Part shown: piece after piece, positions 36,701-43,108 of the stretch
Layout of the letters: each line of letters opens with the position of its first letter
Numbering within the stretch: position 1 is the first letter of the stretch
Source: Closterium sp. Naga37s-1
Taxonomy: Eukaryota > Streptophyta > Zygnematophyceae > Desmidiales > Closteriaceae
DNA: 64,000 nt
Assembly (NCBI GenBank): GCA_947471745.1
Contig: CANJKZ010000825.1
Location: 248,001-312,000 of the forward strand
Reading direction: 5' to 3'
Program-made: the position numbers and the translations under genes
The notes under the pieces: model-generated
What the model was told of the DNA's origin: nothing
What the model saw: only the letters and a program-made list of their open reading frames with translations
The model's database searches: none

Positions 36701-39700
36701 GAAAGGCGAGGGATTGGAGACGATTCAGATGTTGTAGGCTCGTAGATAGATATGGATGCTCCTTGGCGGTGTGGTTGGCACGAGAATAAAAAAAAAAAAA
36801 CTGAAGAGAGGAACAGGAAGGCGAATCTCCCTGCAACTCTGACTCGCAATAAGGCTCAGTTCACCTTCACTATAGTGGCGTAGGGGTGGTCGTTTGTGGT
36901 GCAATTGCACTGAAGATTAGAGGGTTAACTGGAGACAGATCCTATCCAGCTCGTCTTAAGCTCACCTTCATTATAGTGGCGTGGGGGTGGTCCTCCTTGG
37001 TGGTGCGATGGGATGGCACTCGTCTAATATGAGGAGGTGCACTGAGGAGAGCGACAGGAAGGCAGGTCTGTCTGCCCTGCCCCCATGCCCCCCCACACTG
37101 ACTAACACTTCACAACATTGCGCTTCACTTTCATTATAGTGGCGTAGGCATGGTCCTTGGCGGTGTGATGGGAGTCGTCGAATATGAGGAGAGGAGGTCG
37201 ACTGAGGAGAGGGATAGGAAGGCGTTTTTTTCTGCCATAATGCCTCTTGCTTCACAGTAAGGGGGGTTCACCTTCATTATAGTGGCGTAGGCATGGTCCT
37301 TGGCGGTGTGATGGCACTCGTCGAATATGAGGAGGTCCACTGACGAGAGACACAGGAAGGCATGCTGCAGGAGGTTCACAAGCACCTGAGGCGTCATCAC
37401 CAGCACCTGGAGAGGTGAGGGGGGATGGCGTGCGCACAGACAACGCAGCACAAGTGAGGCTAGAGGGGCAGGGGAAAGAGTACGGTATGGGGGGATGAGA
37501 AGGCGTGGTGCAGGAGGTTCAAGAGCACCTGAGGCGTCATCACCAGCACCTGAGGTGGCGTGGGAGCAGAGAACACAGCACAAATGCAAGCAAGACAGGC
37601 ACGGGAAGGAGCATAGAAGGTGGAGACAGGAAGGCATGCTGCAGGAGGTTCACGAGCACCTGAGGCGTCATCACCAGCACCTGAGGTGGCGTGGGAGCAG
37701 AGAACACAGCACAAATGCAAGCAAGACAGGCATGGGAAGGAGCATAGAAGGTGGAGACAGGAAGGCATGCTGCAGGAGGTTCACGAGCACCTGAGGCGTC
37801 ATCACCAGCACCTGGAGAGGTGAGGGGGGATGGCGGAAAGAGTGTGAAGAGAGCGACAGGAAGGCGTGGTGCAGGAGGTTCACAAGCACCTGGGACGTCA
37901 TCACCAGCACCTGGAGAGCAGCAGAGGAACCACGGACAAGGGGGGTAGGGATAGCCAAGGGGGGGGCAGGAAGGTGTGTTGCAGCTTCCAGGGTTCAAGG
38001 TGTAGGGTTTAACAATGAGCCAGGTGGCAAGAAACCCTAAAACCTGCATGTACTAAAACGCACGCACCTCATGCTGGGAGACCTGCTGCTGCACCCACGT
38101 GGCCTCGTATTTGATCTCTGTGTCTGTGCTGTGCCTCCCCACCCGCATGTCCCTCTCGCCCGTATGACCATAGGCAATGAGCCTGCCTGAACTTGCCGAT
38201 GCTAAGAGGCACGCACCTCATGCTGGGAGACCTGTTTCTGCACCCATGTGGCCTCGTATTTGATTTCTGTGTCTGTGCTGTACTTCCCAACCCGCATGTC
38301 CGTCTGCTGCTCCACCACTGCCGCTTGCTGCAGTGAGGGGATGGAAGCAAGGGGATGGATGAATACACAAACAAGAACGTGCCTCGTTTGCATGGATGAA
38401 CACGCAACCAAGATGTGTGACGACTCCCAACCCGCATGTCCGTCTGCTGCTCCACCACTGCCGCTTGCTGCAGTGAGGGGATGGAAGCAAGGGGATGGAT
38501 GAATACACAAACAAGAACGTGCCTCGTTTGCATGGATGAACACGCAACCAAGATGTGTGACGACTCCCCACCCGCATGTCCGTCTGCTGCTCCACCACTG
38601 CCGCTTGCTGCAGGAAACAGTGGAAACAGGGGGGCGGGTTTACACACAATCATGTGTCGCATGGGCATGCATGAACACACAACCACAATGTGAGGCGTAC
38701 CCCACTCGCATGTCCGTCTGCTGCTCCACCACTGCTGCTTGCTGCATGGATATGTGGAAGCAAGGGGATGAAATCACAAACAATCATGTGCTATACTAGC
38801 ACATACTCACACACAACCAGGATTTGTATCACAATTGAAAACTGTATGCATCTTCAGACTTCCAGAGTCCCGATGATCAAGCCAACTTTCACTCATTGTT
38901 TGGCCCGATATTGCCACTCTCACTTGTCTTCCAACACCAACCTGAATCACCAGAGCAATCGCCGGCACCAGGAAGACACAGATCTTGTGTTGTGGAGTGA
39001 ATCAAAGGTCGCCTTCCCTGTCAGACCCCATCCTATCCACCACTCTCAACTCACTCCTTTCCCTGGACCAACCTGAATCACCAGAGCAACCGCTGGCACC
39101 AGAAAGACACATATCTTGCCACTCCTCTCCCGCATCTGACGGCGAGCCTGCATGAGAGCATGAGGAAGGAAGAGAGTGGTAAGACACTCAGCAGTAAGCA
39201 GGACTACCATAGACGAGTGACCCAACAATTCCCAATGCGATGACAATGTTATGCTGCGTCAAGCACTAAAATCCAACGAACCTCGTTTCAATTTAGACAA
39301 TTGTAATCTGATTCAGTCAATTTCAGTCTGATTCGGTCAATATTACCCAGACTCGTCAAATGCTATACAAATTCACACAATATTGTCAGTCAACGGCATT
39401 CTAGAACACCTTGTGCCATTCTATCTTAGAAAAGGACCTCCTGATCAGCTCAATTTATTGTCTTCCTGATTCAGACTCACCTGCATAGGCATGACAATAA
39501 GAGTCTTCCCCATGCCTGTCCGTCGATCATCATGCATGTTATAAGACAATCGTGAATAAGAGCCATAATCACCTGCATGAGCATGACGGCAATCAGAGTT
39601 TTCCCCATGCCGGTTTCCAGGTAGACTATAGTGTTGCGCTCCAGAGCCACCTGAAGAACCTCCTGCTGGTACCTGCAGCAGAACCGAGAAAAACAGCGGG

Positions 39701-40172
39701 TGACACAGAGAAAGTGGGTGAGAGAAGGGGTAGTACAGCGATCCGGGTGATTGAAAAGTCCCCTTAAGTGGCATGACTTACTCAAAAGTCCCAACGGGAC
39801 GGGTAATTGAGGGATCACCTTAAGCGAGAAACGAGTAGAAAAGAAACAAAACAATAAATCCTTAGATTTTGCAGGAATTCAAGAAGGATTGTGAAGCGGA
39901 AAGTCCAAGAGCTGTCACGAGAAAAACGTCACCCACTGTCGCAGCTGCAAAATAATATTCTTCCTTTTCTTCGTGCTCGCGATTTCCCCTCCATTAGTCC
40001 TCCTCCCCGTCCGCTTCATCATCCTTCCTGAATCGTTTCCCAAGCCAGATCCCGTCCCGCCTCCTTGGTGCTTGCTCCGTTTCTGTGCGTTCTCATCCCC
40101 TCGCCTCGCCGTCTTCGATTCTCCCTGAACCGCGTCCATCGCTAAACGAGGAGACGCAGGTCCGTCAAACAT
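8855..40172 (-). CDS. DCL: Dicer-like ribonuclease (DCL), about 31-kb gene with 22 identified exons
   Basis: Cuts double-stranded RNA into small RNAs. Exons in transcription order: 40172-39937, 39672-39573, 39147-39073, 38327-38217, 37406-37272, 36347-36231, 34681-34262, 34227-33876, 33577-33243, 32639-32479, 31377-30892, 30320-29998, 29624-29119, 28785-27329, 27225-27119, 26273-26044, 18024-17815, 15519-14203, 13835-13146, 12254-11766, then 11527 to an undetermined donor, and 9128-8855. Every junction from the first to the twentieth exon is GT-AG and phase-compatible, giving 7,857 nt (2,619 codons) without a stop. Domain order is DExD helicase, helicase C, Dicer dimerisation domain, PAZ, RNase IIIa, RNase IIIb and two dsRNA-binding regions. 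It is longer than the usual 1,400-2,000 residues because of acidic, Ala- and Gln-rich insertions. Introns hold a gypsy element, a MITE and about 60 partial exon copies. Start chosen at MFDG (40172); an in-frame start at 40217 is possible. Confidence 0.9.
9200..11527 (-). CDS. DCL: DCL exon 21 candidate: poly-Gln/poly-Ala low-complexity region
   Basis: A clear acceptor (GACTTGCAG ending at 11528), in phase with exon 20, opens a frame reading [15 protein letters not shown], then Lys-rich, then hundreds of Gln and Ala from CAG/GCA repeats. A partial copy of the exon start with its own acceptor lies upstream (about 11685-11595). The open frame is weak evidence, because CAG repeats have no stop in any frame. 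The true donor is unknown and could be as early as about 10480 (AGG|GTGAGA), leaving the rest as repeat-filled intron. At about 10460-10700 there is a non-repetitive patch. Confidence 0.45.
9258..9710. repeat. Two minisatellites (21-bp and 9-bp units)
   Basis: About five copies of a 21-bp unit containing GATTTGGTGAGGCATTTG occupy 9258-9365. A 9-bp unit of the form CATGATAGC/CATGATACC then repeats across 9470-9710. They lie in the DCL 3' part, within or beside the candidate low-complexity exon. Confidence 0.85.
9785..11420. repeat. Long (CTG/CAG)n-type imperfect trinucleotide tracts
   Basis: Dominated by CTG, CTGCTGGTG and TGCTGCTGTC units in two blocks, 9785-10420 and 10740-11420. Long open frames appear in all phases on both strands for this reason. 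Confidence 0.85.
11766..13835 (-). CDS. DCL: DCL exons 19-20: RNase IIIb domain and first dsRNA-binding region
   Basis: Exon 19 (13835-13146) opens [18 protein letters not shown], the RNase IIIb signature with both acidic residues, then [18 protein letters not shown], and ends in a charged Glu/Arg insert. Exon 20 (12254-11766) reads [20 protein letters not shown] then [13 protein letters not shown], the end of RNase IIIb with its D-----E pair. It then has a divergent dsRNA-binding fold: [12 protein letters not shown], a charged insert, [14 protein letters not shown] and [19 protein letters not shown]. Donor GTGAGT follows at 11765. Four progressively decayed copies of exon 20's first part lie between the two exons. 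Confidence 0.88.
12310..12858 (-). repeat. Four decaying tandem copies of the RNase IIIb-end exon start
   Basis: Each copy begins after a pyrimidine tract and AG and encodes a version of [17 protein letters not shown]. The two nearest exon 20 (12310-12412 and 12497-12600) keep [11 protein letters not shown] or close to it. The third (12640-12720) stops after DAERV, and the farthest (12770-12858) diverges after VDCG. Similarity thus declines with distance from the real exon. Confidence 0.85.
13015..13138. repeat. Three copies of a 51-bp tandem repeat in a DCL intron
   Basis: The unit contains GCAGTTCCCCTTGAGATGAT followed by TTTTTGAGGCACCTCAACAA. Two and a half nearly identical units run up to the exon 19 donor, and the last includes the exon edge, so this is a young exon-edge duplication. 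Confidence 0.8.
14203..18024 (-). CDS. DCL: DCL exons 17-18: RNase IIIa domain and start of RNase IIIb
   Basis: Exon 17 (18024-17815) reads [36 protein letters not shown] and [19 protein letters not shown]. This is the RNase III signature; the Glu and Asp of ERDELLGD match the metal-binding residues of ERLEFLGD. Exon 18 (15519-14203) reads [18 protein letters not shown], then a long acidic insert (Glu runs, about 15300-14930), then [18 protein letters not shown] and [11 protein letters not shown], the second half of RNase IIIa. After another insert it starts RNase IIIb with [19 protein letters not shown] and THPSFVNW. The acidic insert inside a nuclease domain is unusual. Confidence 0.88.
15733..15882. 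repeat. Inverted repeat hairpin derived from DCL exon 18
   Basis: The left arm (15733-15802) and right arm (15813-15882) are near-perfect reverse complements separated by about 10 bases. Both match the start of exon 18 ([17 protein letters not shown]); the right arm is in gene orientation and the left arm is inverted. In the DCL transcript this would fold into a stem of about 70 bp whose strands resemble the gene's own coding sequence. It lies in the intron between exons 17 and 18. Confidence 0.85.
16020..16200. repeat. 20-bp minisatellite
   Basis: About eight copies of a 20-base unit containing ACTGCTGATAACATCGCTGC. It grew inside a donor-side echo of DCL exon 17 (the segment encoding the DAISN... 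motif). Confidence 0.85.
16968..17507. mobile_element. 540-bp MITE with 13-bp TIRs and TA target site
   Basis: The ends are TGATGGATTTGAC (16968-16980) and its exact reverse complement (17495-17507), flanked by TA at 16966-16967 and 17508-17509. Subterminal GTCAAAACG blocks form further inverted repeats. No transposase ORF. It sits in a DCL intron within a donor-side echo of exon 17. TA duplication suggests a Tc1/mariner-type partner, but the TIR differs from the pogo element at 6377. Confidence 0.8.
18050..18458 (+). promoter_or_regulatory. gypsy leader with TATA-like box and short palindromes
   Basis: Contains TGTCATGC ... GCATGACA flanking an AT-rich core (18050-18098) with TATAATAAGATA, and a perfect short palindrome CCGTTGCTCGGCAACGG near 18187. 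It may be the remnant of a 5' LTR plus untranslated leader. No tRNA primer-binding site was recognised. Confidence 0.35.
18459..22583 (+). CDS. gypsy polyprotein part 1: Gag, protease, DNMT3-like cytosine methyltransferase, reverse transcriptase
   Basis: 1,374 codons. Gag occupies roughly residues 150-350 ([37 protein letters not shown]). Two CCHC knuckles lie at about 378-410 ([28 protein letters not shown]). An aspartic protease has [10 protein letters not shown] at about 550. A methyltransferase domain spans about 725-1050: motif [14 protein letters not shown] (about 731), motif [10 protein letters not shown] with the candidate catalytic Cys823, motif [12 protein letters not shown] (Glu865), motif [15 protein letters not shown] (about 905) and a motif IX/X-like [16 protein letters not shown] (about 1030). 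The AHR-RYW block resembles the DNMT3 family. Reverse transcriptase follows: [31 protein letters not shown], and YIDDVIVF at 1337. The frame ends at a stop about 20 codons later, where a one-base shift separates it from part 2. Confidence 0.9.
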   Translation: MTDEFRLNSRLSYARESQQATPSWRAQPRVVTTGDRQTADRQSPRLTPLSYRTPHQRAREGVREMEEKRHISSDPGGTPINPQWASEARARWETRYETRSPRTMPGMRRQAGEEKEEWAQRNDSGGQLTPRDRALMESRVAIPTDARPRPESPKAHRWTTAGLPKIEVAERFTGIPGVGPSLKNYLMQLETVKYCWERDGMDPGEFFRRMVVTLSGEAETYYRMVRQEILEEAECQEIENPTARFLEMLKKEFLGQTKSRVEEFREFRRKKDESLLAYYCRLKELADDLECKEERLLVRKFVRGLDEELKGVVRNNVYGIGADITLKEVYGLAKRTEHAQRLLDLEDGETRTKPKTTWAAAAMLEPEQAAVSRPDSRRCHECGDAGHLKRDCPKAPTCENCGKRGHKRAECYSRKREEGPETREGLQAEIKRLQLKLEGRGISTHKERAMLAYEEVEGVEEEEEEYIKEYSCMAYPRERDEIDLRPRNPTTQESGTTAERSRRYERAGGGSGTGMRRHPNERLVCQASVLIADKGGLTVGGLPVGQAIIDTGAHHVLIGKGLAKQLKLDLPGRLVERGILLMTAEGGEPKWMPRTRRPIEVVLLPGTEKECCIRLICGVSESEDYDILVGMELLYRVGATICIWQEKVLYRVHYWDPESSVGTLPVKSVRQEKREAYQAQRKDLSEELDDWSWEQYAEEYEGRTERRARGEDPPSLKERVSRVWALESALCVLELYGGIGTGLAAALKAGCFVRKWVHVEKDPVVRRMARHHALKLLEDYPQQMLSTAIPAEDEASVDDVRDITEEQLERWGQVDLVVAGWECQGYSRAGEGRGMEDPRGASFRDLQKVLEMIQRKQGEVIYILENVDLAEDRREPVKLAFAEIEAAVGRGVAVDAAQLGSRAHRPRRYWQNGVSEASLRHSLAQMQRPEPRLVSDILGPNRLPAPVKIPDHPSQYQCNEPGKPRQALPTLVAYEGSWGFRMEGDLPGPGMIYDVRAGKWEEPTAREREAAMGHRWDATAHPRVTEKQRRAAIGRAMDLNVMSWLIETIRMHLKTKDIQREIEISVRYQEDLEVERGKRQLQAMEEQQEERIREGWACMAMECEGGEKREEEAEEETKAGAVKERERTPEEEWPIGSGMGAAAARELQEVLRQHRQCFAYTLQELGECKSHAMEIKLTTEIPIYQRKRRMSPGDIDICMEKCAELLEAGLIQRSESDYAAATVVASRKDLIGEVSARRMCGDYRGLNKVTVADRYPMQSAEEIFDKLQGAAVFSTLDLRQGFNQIPIRAEDRKKTAFHGPNGLYEWRCMPFGMRNASALFQRVMDAVLRNVPAAACYIDDVIVFSPSPEQHVKDVQATLEAIQGAGLTCHPREV
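22600..24756 (+). CDS. gypsy polyprotein part 2: end of reverse transcriptase, RNase H and integrase
   Basis: 718 codons in another frame from part 1. It opens [14 protein letters not shown], the RT thumb/connection, then [19 protein letters not shown]. RNase H reads [29 protein letters not shown] and HVDGLSRNP. The integrase has a zinc-binding region ([21 protein letters not shown]) and a DDE core: [22 protein letters not shown] and [16 protein letters not shown]-terminal region then reads [20 protein letters not shown] with WKVKEV. No chromodomain was recognised. The break between the two parts (about 22575-22600) is a single-base frameshift: either a decayed copy, a sequencing error or programmed frameshifting. 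An RT-internal programmed shift would be atypical. Confidence 0.9.
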   Translation: MKYLGFEVQGGKMSIQQAKVEVLDRVPAPKDRTTLRAVLGFLNYYRKFVPNFSRTAAVLNRLLREEQAWQWGEAEQGALEALLTNVKTASVLTLPSKEDPFVLYTDWSSAGMGAILCQEKEGQEMVVAFASRSCNPAEANYCSYEGEGLAAVWGVTHFRVYLQGRPFTLVTDHQPLTWLMTNQALTGRNARWAMRLQEYEFTIRHRPGKTLQHVDGLSRNPPPDSPTACLVALAREIDGEGARKKQERGPDDVWEDEEVLNWIQGKTTEAGPASERARARGVHYRWYQDQLQKNTKDGWKLVPRREEREQIIAKVHRTLGHYGSLRTSQLVETGWWWAGMRREIKEWVDSCELCSRNKAELERGREELQSLPIRGLGFRWSLDLAGEMPLSRRGKRYILIMIEHGSKWVEVKALPSKNSAKIAEAFEEQVLTRFGACGEVLTDQGTEFLGEFEKLLQATGITHRRTSRYHPQSDGLTERFVQTMKRGLRAYGEKFKRDWDARLPWVAAGYRFSKQAALKDVSPYYLLLGREPILPVDAPKLLTGTVTVASAESWVGLAEARARYLRELLPAALENLHVAQLRDAQRYKKRREGQGAAKEKQLGVGEEVYLKQARHDMMDIGLSNERWKVKEVKESGVVVLVSEGGREKKDHQTNVARARPRRGAKEDGAGTAEERIQQPGVEGVHRLAAGARQPRRGQVQDAGGKARQVPRELRALMQ
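26044..26273 (-). CDS. DCL: DCL exon 16: PAZ-to-RNase III connector
   Basis: Reads [40 protein letters not shown] and [20 protein letters not shown]. It corresponds to the LPPEL-HPL-----AQ-LPSIM-R-E--LLA--L segment that precedes RNase IIIa in plant Dicers. Acceptor CTGCAG ends at 26274 and donor GTGAGT starts at 26043. Partial copies of its start lie upstream and of its end downstream. Confidence 0.85.
26620..26775. repeat. 11-bp minisatellite (GAATGGTGAAG-type)
   Basis: About fourteen copies of GAATGGTGAAG or GAATGGCGAAG in a DCL intron between echoes of exon 16. Confidence 0.9.
27119..28785 (-). CDS. DCL: DCL exons 14-15: PAZ region with long poly-Ala/Gln inserts
   Basis: Exon 14 (28785-27329) starts [18 protein letters not shown]. 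It has a poly-Ala block (about 28550-28330), [20 protein letters not shown], a Glu/Lys/Gly-rich insert, a ten-Gln run (about 27800), [14 protein letters not shown] (PAZ core, where the 3' end of RNA is held) and [14 protein letters not shown]. Exon 15 (27225-27119) continues [20 protein letters not shown] and ends PSPNDMPK, matching the YY-E-YGI-L--PLL end of PAZ. The conserved aromatic pair is recognisable (YATFEEYF), but the inserts make exact alignment impossible by eye. Confidence 0.75.
29119..31377 (-). CDS. DCL: DCL exons 11-13: Dicer dimerisation (DUF283) domain and linker
   Basis: Exon 11 (31377-30892) starts [17 protein letters not shown], has a long Glu/Gly-rich low-complexity insert, then [20 protein letters not shown], the start of the Dicer dimerisation fold. 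Exon 12 (30320-29998) continues with [20 protein letters not shown] and [20 protein letters not shown], matching the LP-...-GP-...-AKR-VCLEA pattern that closes the domain, then [11 protein letters not shown]. Exon 13 (29624-29119) has [25 protein letters not shown] and a charged insert, ending [13 protein letters not shown], the region before PAZ. All three junctions are phase-consistent. Confidence 0.82.
30668..30760. repeat. (TA)n(CA)n microsatellite
   Basis: ATGTATATGTATATATAT followed by about 80 bases of ACAC-rich sequence in a DCL intron. Confidence 0.9.
32479..34681 (-). CDS. DCL: DCL exons 7-10: inter-helicase region and helicase C domain
   Basis: Exon 7 (34681-34262) starts [16 protein letters not shown], matching the VYT-DR-ELE-PS segment that follows GMTASP in plant Dicers, and includes an acidic/Gln-rich insertion. 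Exon 8 (34227-33876) is helical ([27 protein letters not shown]). Exon 9 (33577-33243) reads [36 protein letters not shown] and [10 protein letters not shown], the helicase-C start. Exon 10 (32639-32479) reads [27 protein letters not shown] and [13 protein letters not shown], motifs V and VI. The arginine fingers of QSRGRAR are present. Confidence 0.88.
36231..40172 (-). CDS. DCL: DCL exons 1-6: N-terminus and DExD/H helicase domain
   Basis: Exon 1 is a basic, Lys/Arg-rich leader ending LRQ. Exon 2 (39672-39573) reads [19 protein letters not shown] then [10 protein letters not shown], the Q-motif-like start and Walker A. Exon 3 has [15 protein letters not shown] (motif Ia). Exon 4 reads [11 protein letters not shown] through [12 protein letters not shown]. 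Exon 5 has [13 protein letters not shown] and [19 protein letters not shown], the DECH box. Exon 6 has [20 protein letters not shown] (motif III region). All match the order seen in plant Dicer helicases. The usual short segment between the DECH-box region and GMTASP seems abbreviated, so a small exon could be missed. ATP-binding and hydrolysis residues (GKT, DECH) are intact. Confidence 0.9.
37556..37814. repeat. 131-bp tandem repeat carrying a DCL exon 5 edge
   Basis: Two near-identical 131-bp units starting near 37556 and 37687, each with the acceptor side and first part of exon 5 ([20 protein letters not shown]). They differ at only a few positions, so they arose recently. Confidence 0.85.
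38321..38612. repeat. 140-bp tandem repeat carrying a DCL exon 4 edge
   Basis: CCGCTTGCTGCAGTGAGGGG recurs at 38321 and 38461 with identical downstream sequence for about 140 bp. A third, partial unit follows at 38601. Each contains the acceptor and the first 13 codons of exon 4. Confidence 0.88.
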
Positions 40173-40417
40173 TGACGAAAAAAAAAGGGCTAAAGGTTTC
40201 CCTACTCTATTGTGCAAATCCTGCGATTCCTACGAAAATCGGAAGAAGAAACGGCAACTGAGACGATGCAATTGAGACGATAATTGCTCCGCCGTAACAA
40301 ACACATCATCTTCACAACACCATGTCTACTCCCTCCACAGCCAGCACTGAAACACATTTGATGTCCCTGACGAGTCATGGCTTGCAATGTCATGCTGGTT
40401 GTCCCTGTCAGTCTTTC
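40173..40417 (-). promoter_or_regulatory. DCL 5' UTR / proximal promoter
   Basis: About 245 bp between the DCL start codon and the foldback elements. No clear TATA box. The CT-rich plus strand near 40260-40340 is the only notable composition. Confidence 0.3.
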
Positions 40418-41632
40418 GAGAGAATTGCTCCAGGGCCTTGTTTGGTGATTCGCTCTTGCCCACGTGTCCCCGAATTGCTCGCGTGGCCATCCAATTCAGT
40501 GATAATTGCTCGAGTGGCCATGCCAGGGCATTTTCGAGGTGTTTTTTTTTCCCTGGCACATTACCCTACAAGGGTTCGTACCCCCGAAATTCCTCGTTCG
40601 CACAGCAGTAGATGCGCGGCCATTTTCGGCCCAATGCGCGACCAATGAGCGCGTGGGCAAATACATCAGCGATCATAAACTGCAACGCTGAAGCATAAAT
40701 GCACGAAAATATTATTGACCGCGCACGATTGATTGATAATATGCTTCTTGCCCTTTTTGGCAATGCGCGTCCAATCACGTACGGTCATATAATTCATGAC
40801 CATATATTTAGGCGATAAAGGGTCGCCCAAAAACCAATATGAGCGCGCATATAGTACCATTAGTTCTATCATATTTCCGGTCCATATAAAACCATATATA
40901 TCAAATGCCAAAAATATATTCTCTGTTATTGATTTAAGCCCATCATAACCGTGGTGGCAGCATATTATGCTGGGCTTAAATTAATATTATACTGCCCAAC
41001 ATATTATTTCTGCAACCATATTACCGGCAATACAATATTATGGACCACGGTAAGATGGGCTTAAATTAATATTCTGATGGGTCACGATACAATATTATGT
41101 CTCGTATGATGGGCTTAAATTCATAGCAGAGAATATATTTATGCCATTTGATATGCATGGTTCTATATGGACCGATATATGATAGAACTAATGGTACTAT
41201 ATGCGCGCTCATATTGGTTGTTGGACGACCATTTATCGCCTAAATATATGGTCGTGAATTATATGACCATGCGTGATTGGAGGCGCATTGCCAAAAAGGG
41301 CAAGAAGCATATTATCGACCAATCATGCGCGGTCAATAATATGTTCGTGCATTTATGCTCCAGCGTTGCAGTTTATGATCGCTGATGTATTTGCCCACGC
41401 GCTCATTGGTCGCGCATTGGGCCGAAAATGGCCGCGCATCTACTGTTGTGCAAACGAGGAATTTCGGGGGTACGAGCCCTTGTAGAGAAATGTTCCAGGG
41501 AAAACAAACACCTCGAAAATGCCCTGGCATGGCCACTCGAGCAATTATCACTGAATTTGATGGCCACGCGAGCAATTCGGGGACACGTGGGCAAGAGCGA
41601 ATCACAAAACAAGGCCCTCGAGCAGTTCTCTC
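40418..41632. mobile_element. Foldback element 1 (long inverted-repeat, non-autonomous)
   Basis: The left arm (about 40418-40990) and right arm (about 41075-41632) are near-perfect reverse complements beginning GAGAGAATTGCTCC, with an AT-rich centre. There is no coding capacity beyond short ORFs created by the arms. A possible flanking duplication (GTCTTTC at 40411 and near 42854) brackets both elements together. Confidence 0.85.
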
Positions 41633-42843
41633 GAGAGAATTGCTCCAGTGCCTTGTTTGGTGATTCGCTCTTGCCCACGTGTCCCCGAATTGCTCGAGTG
41701 GCCATCCAATTCCGTGATAATTGCTCGAGTGGCCATGCCAGGGCATTTTCGAGGTGTTTTTTTTCCCTGGCACATAACCCTACAAGGGTTCATACCCCCG
41801 AAATTCCTCGTTCGCACAACAGTAGATGCGCGGTCATTTTCGGCCCAATGCGCGACCAATGAGCGCGCGGGCAATTACATCAGCGATCATAAACTGCAAC
41901 GCCAGAGCATAAATGCACGAACATATTATTGACCGCGCACGATTGGTCGATAATATGCTTCTTGCCCTTTTTGGCAATGCGCGTCCAATCACGCACGGTC
42001 ATATAATTCACGACCATATATTTAGGCGATAAAGGGTCGCCCAACAACCAATATGAGCGCGCATATACTACCATTAGTTCTATTATATTTTCGGTCCATA
42101 TAAAACCATGTATATCAAATGCCATAAATATATTCTCTGCTATTAATTTAAGCCCATCATAACCGTGGTGGCAGCATATTATGCTGGGCTTAAATTAATA
42201 TTATGCTGCCGAACATATTATTTCTGCAACCATATTACCGGCAATACAATATTATGGACCACGGTATCATGGGCTTAATATTATGATAGGCCACGATACA
42301 ATATTATTTCTAGTACGACGGGCTTAAATTAATAGCAGAGAATATATGTATGGCATTTGATATGCATGGTTTTATATGGACCGGACATATGATAGAACTA
42401 ATGGTAGTATATGCGCGCTCATATTGGTTGTTTGGGCGAAGCTTTATCGCCTAAATATATGGTCGTGAATTATATGACCGTGCGTGATTGGACGCGCATT
42501 GCCAAAAAGGGCAAGAAACATATTATCGACCAATCGTGCGCGGTCAATAATATGTTCGTGCATTTATGCTCTGGCGTTGCAGTTTATGATCGCTGATGTA
42601 ATTGCCCGCGCGCTCATTGGTCGCGCATTGGGCCGAAAATGACCGCGCATCTACTGTTGTGCGAACGAGGAATTTCGTGGGTACGAACCCTTGTAGGGTT
42701 ATGTGCCAGGGAAAAAAAACACATCGAAAATGCCCTGGCATGGCCACTCGAGCAATTATCACTGAATTGGATGGCCACTCGAGCAATTCGGGGACACGCG
42801 GGCAAGAGCGAATCACCAAACAAGGCACTGGAGCAATTCTCTC
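41633..42843. mobile_element. Foldback element 2, tandem copy of element 1
   Basis: Left arm 41633 to about 42200 and right arm about 42270 to 42843, both closely matching element 1. The two elements meet at TCTCTCGAGAGAATTGCTCC, so the junction is itself palindromic. Together they make four alternating arms upstream of the DCL gene. Confidence 0.85.
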
Positions 42844-43108
42844 AGTTCTCTCCTGTCTTTCACTCGCAGACATTCCTTGGCGGTTGCTTGCATGCTGATG
42901 TACGCTGCTCCGATGTGATGGAAATTTGGCGGCTCCGATGTGATGGAAATTTGGCTTCACATATAAGCTTAGTTGCAACGAACATATTAGAGTGTACCTT
43001 GTGTGAATTTTCTAAAAAAAAAACAAACTGCAAAAAGGTGTTAAGTTAAAATCGAATTCAAACCAAGCATACACCAGCTAAAAAGTTTGTGTGTTCTAGC
43101 ACTCAAGA

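Larger units (their letters stand above)
11595..39530 (-). repeat. Exon-edge echoes: about 60 partial exon copies in DCL introns
   Basis: Copies of exon starts with acceptor (upstream of the real exon): exon 4 at 38432, 38572, 38708; exon 5 at 37502, 37637, 37768, 37876; exon 6 at 36430, 36585; exon 7 at 34812, 35100, 35290, 35420; exon 9 at 33632; exon 10 at 32720, 32860, 33032, 33155; exon 11 at 31485, 31622, 31770, 31970; exon 12 at 30460, 30575; exon 13 at 29750; exon 14 at 28858, 29020; exon 16 at 26404, 26795; exon 17 at 24897, 25035, 25195; exon 18 at 15602, 15813; exon 20 at 12310, 12497, 12640, 12770; exon 21 at 11595. Copies of exon ends with donor (downstream): exon 2 at 39482; exon 3 at 38939; exon 4 at 38072; exon 5 at 37128, 36962, 36863; exon 6 at 35944, 35760, 35640; exon 10 at 32332, 32205, 32060; exon 11 at 30775; exon 15 at 26916; exon 16 at 25878, 25727, 25535, 25330; exon 17 at 17667, 16863, 16712, 16440, 16274, 15999. 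Left coordinates are approximate. Confidence 0.8.

Noticed and set aside
8855-40172. DCL as a pseudogene
   Set aside because: Twenty exons chain in phase with GT-AG junctions and without stops, and catalytic residues are kept in helicase and both RNase III domains.
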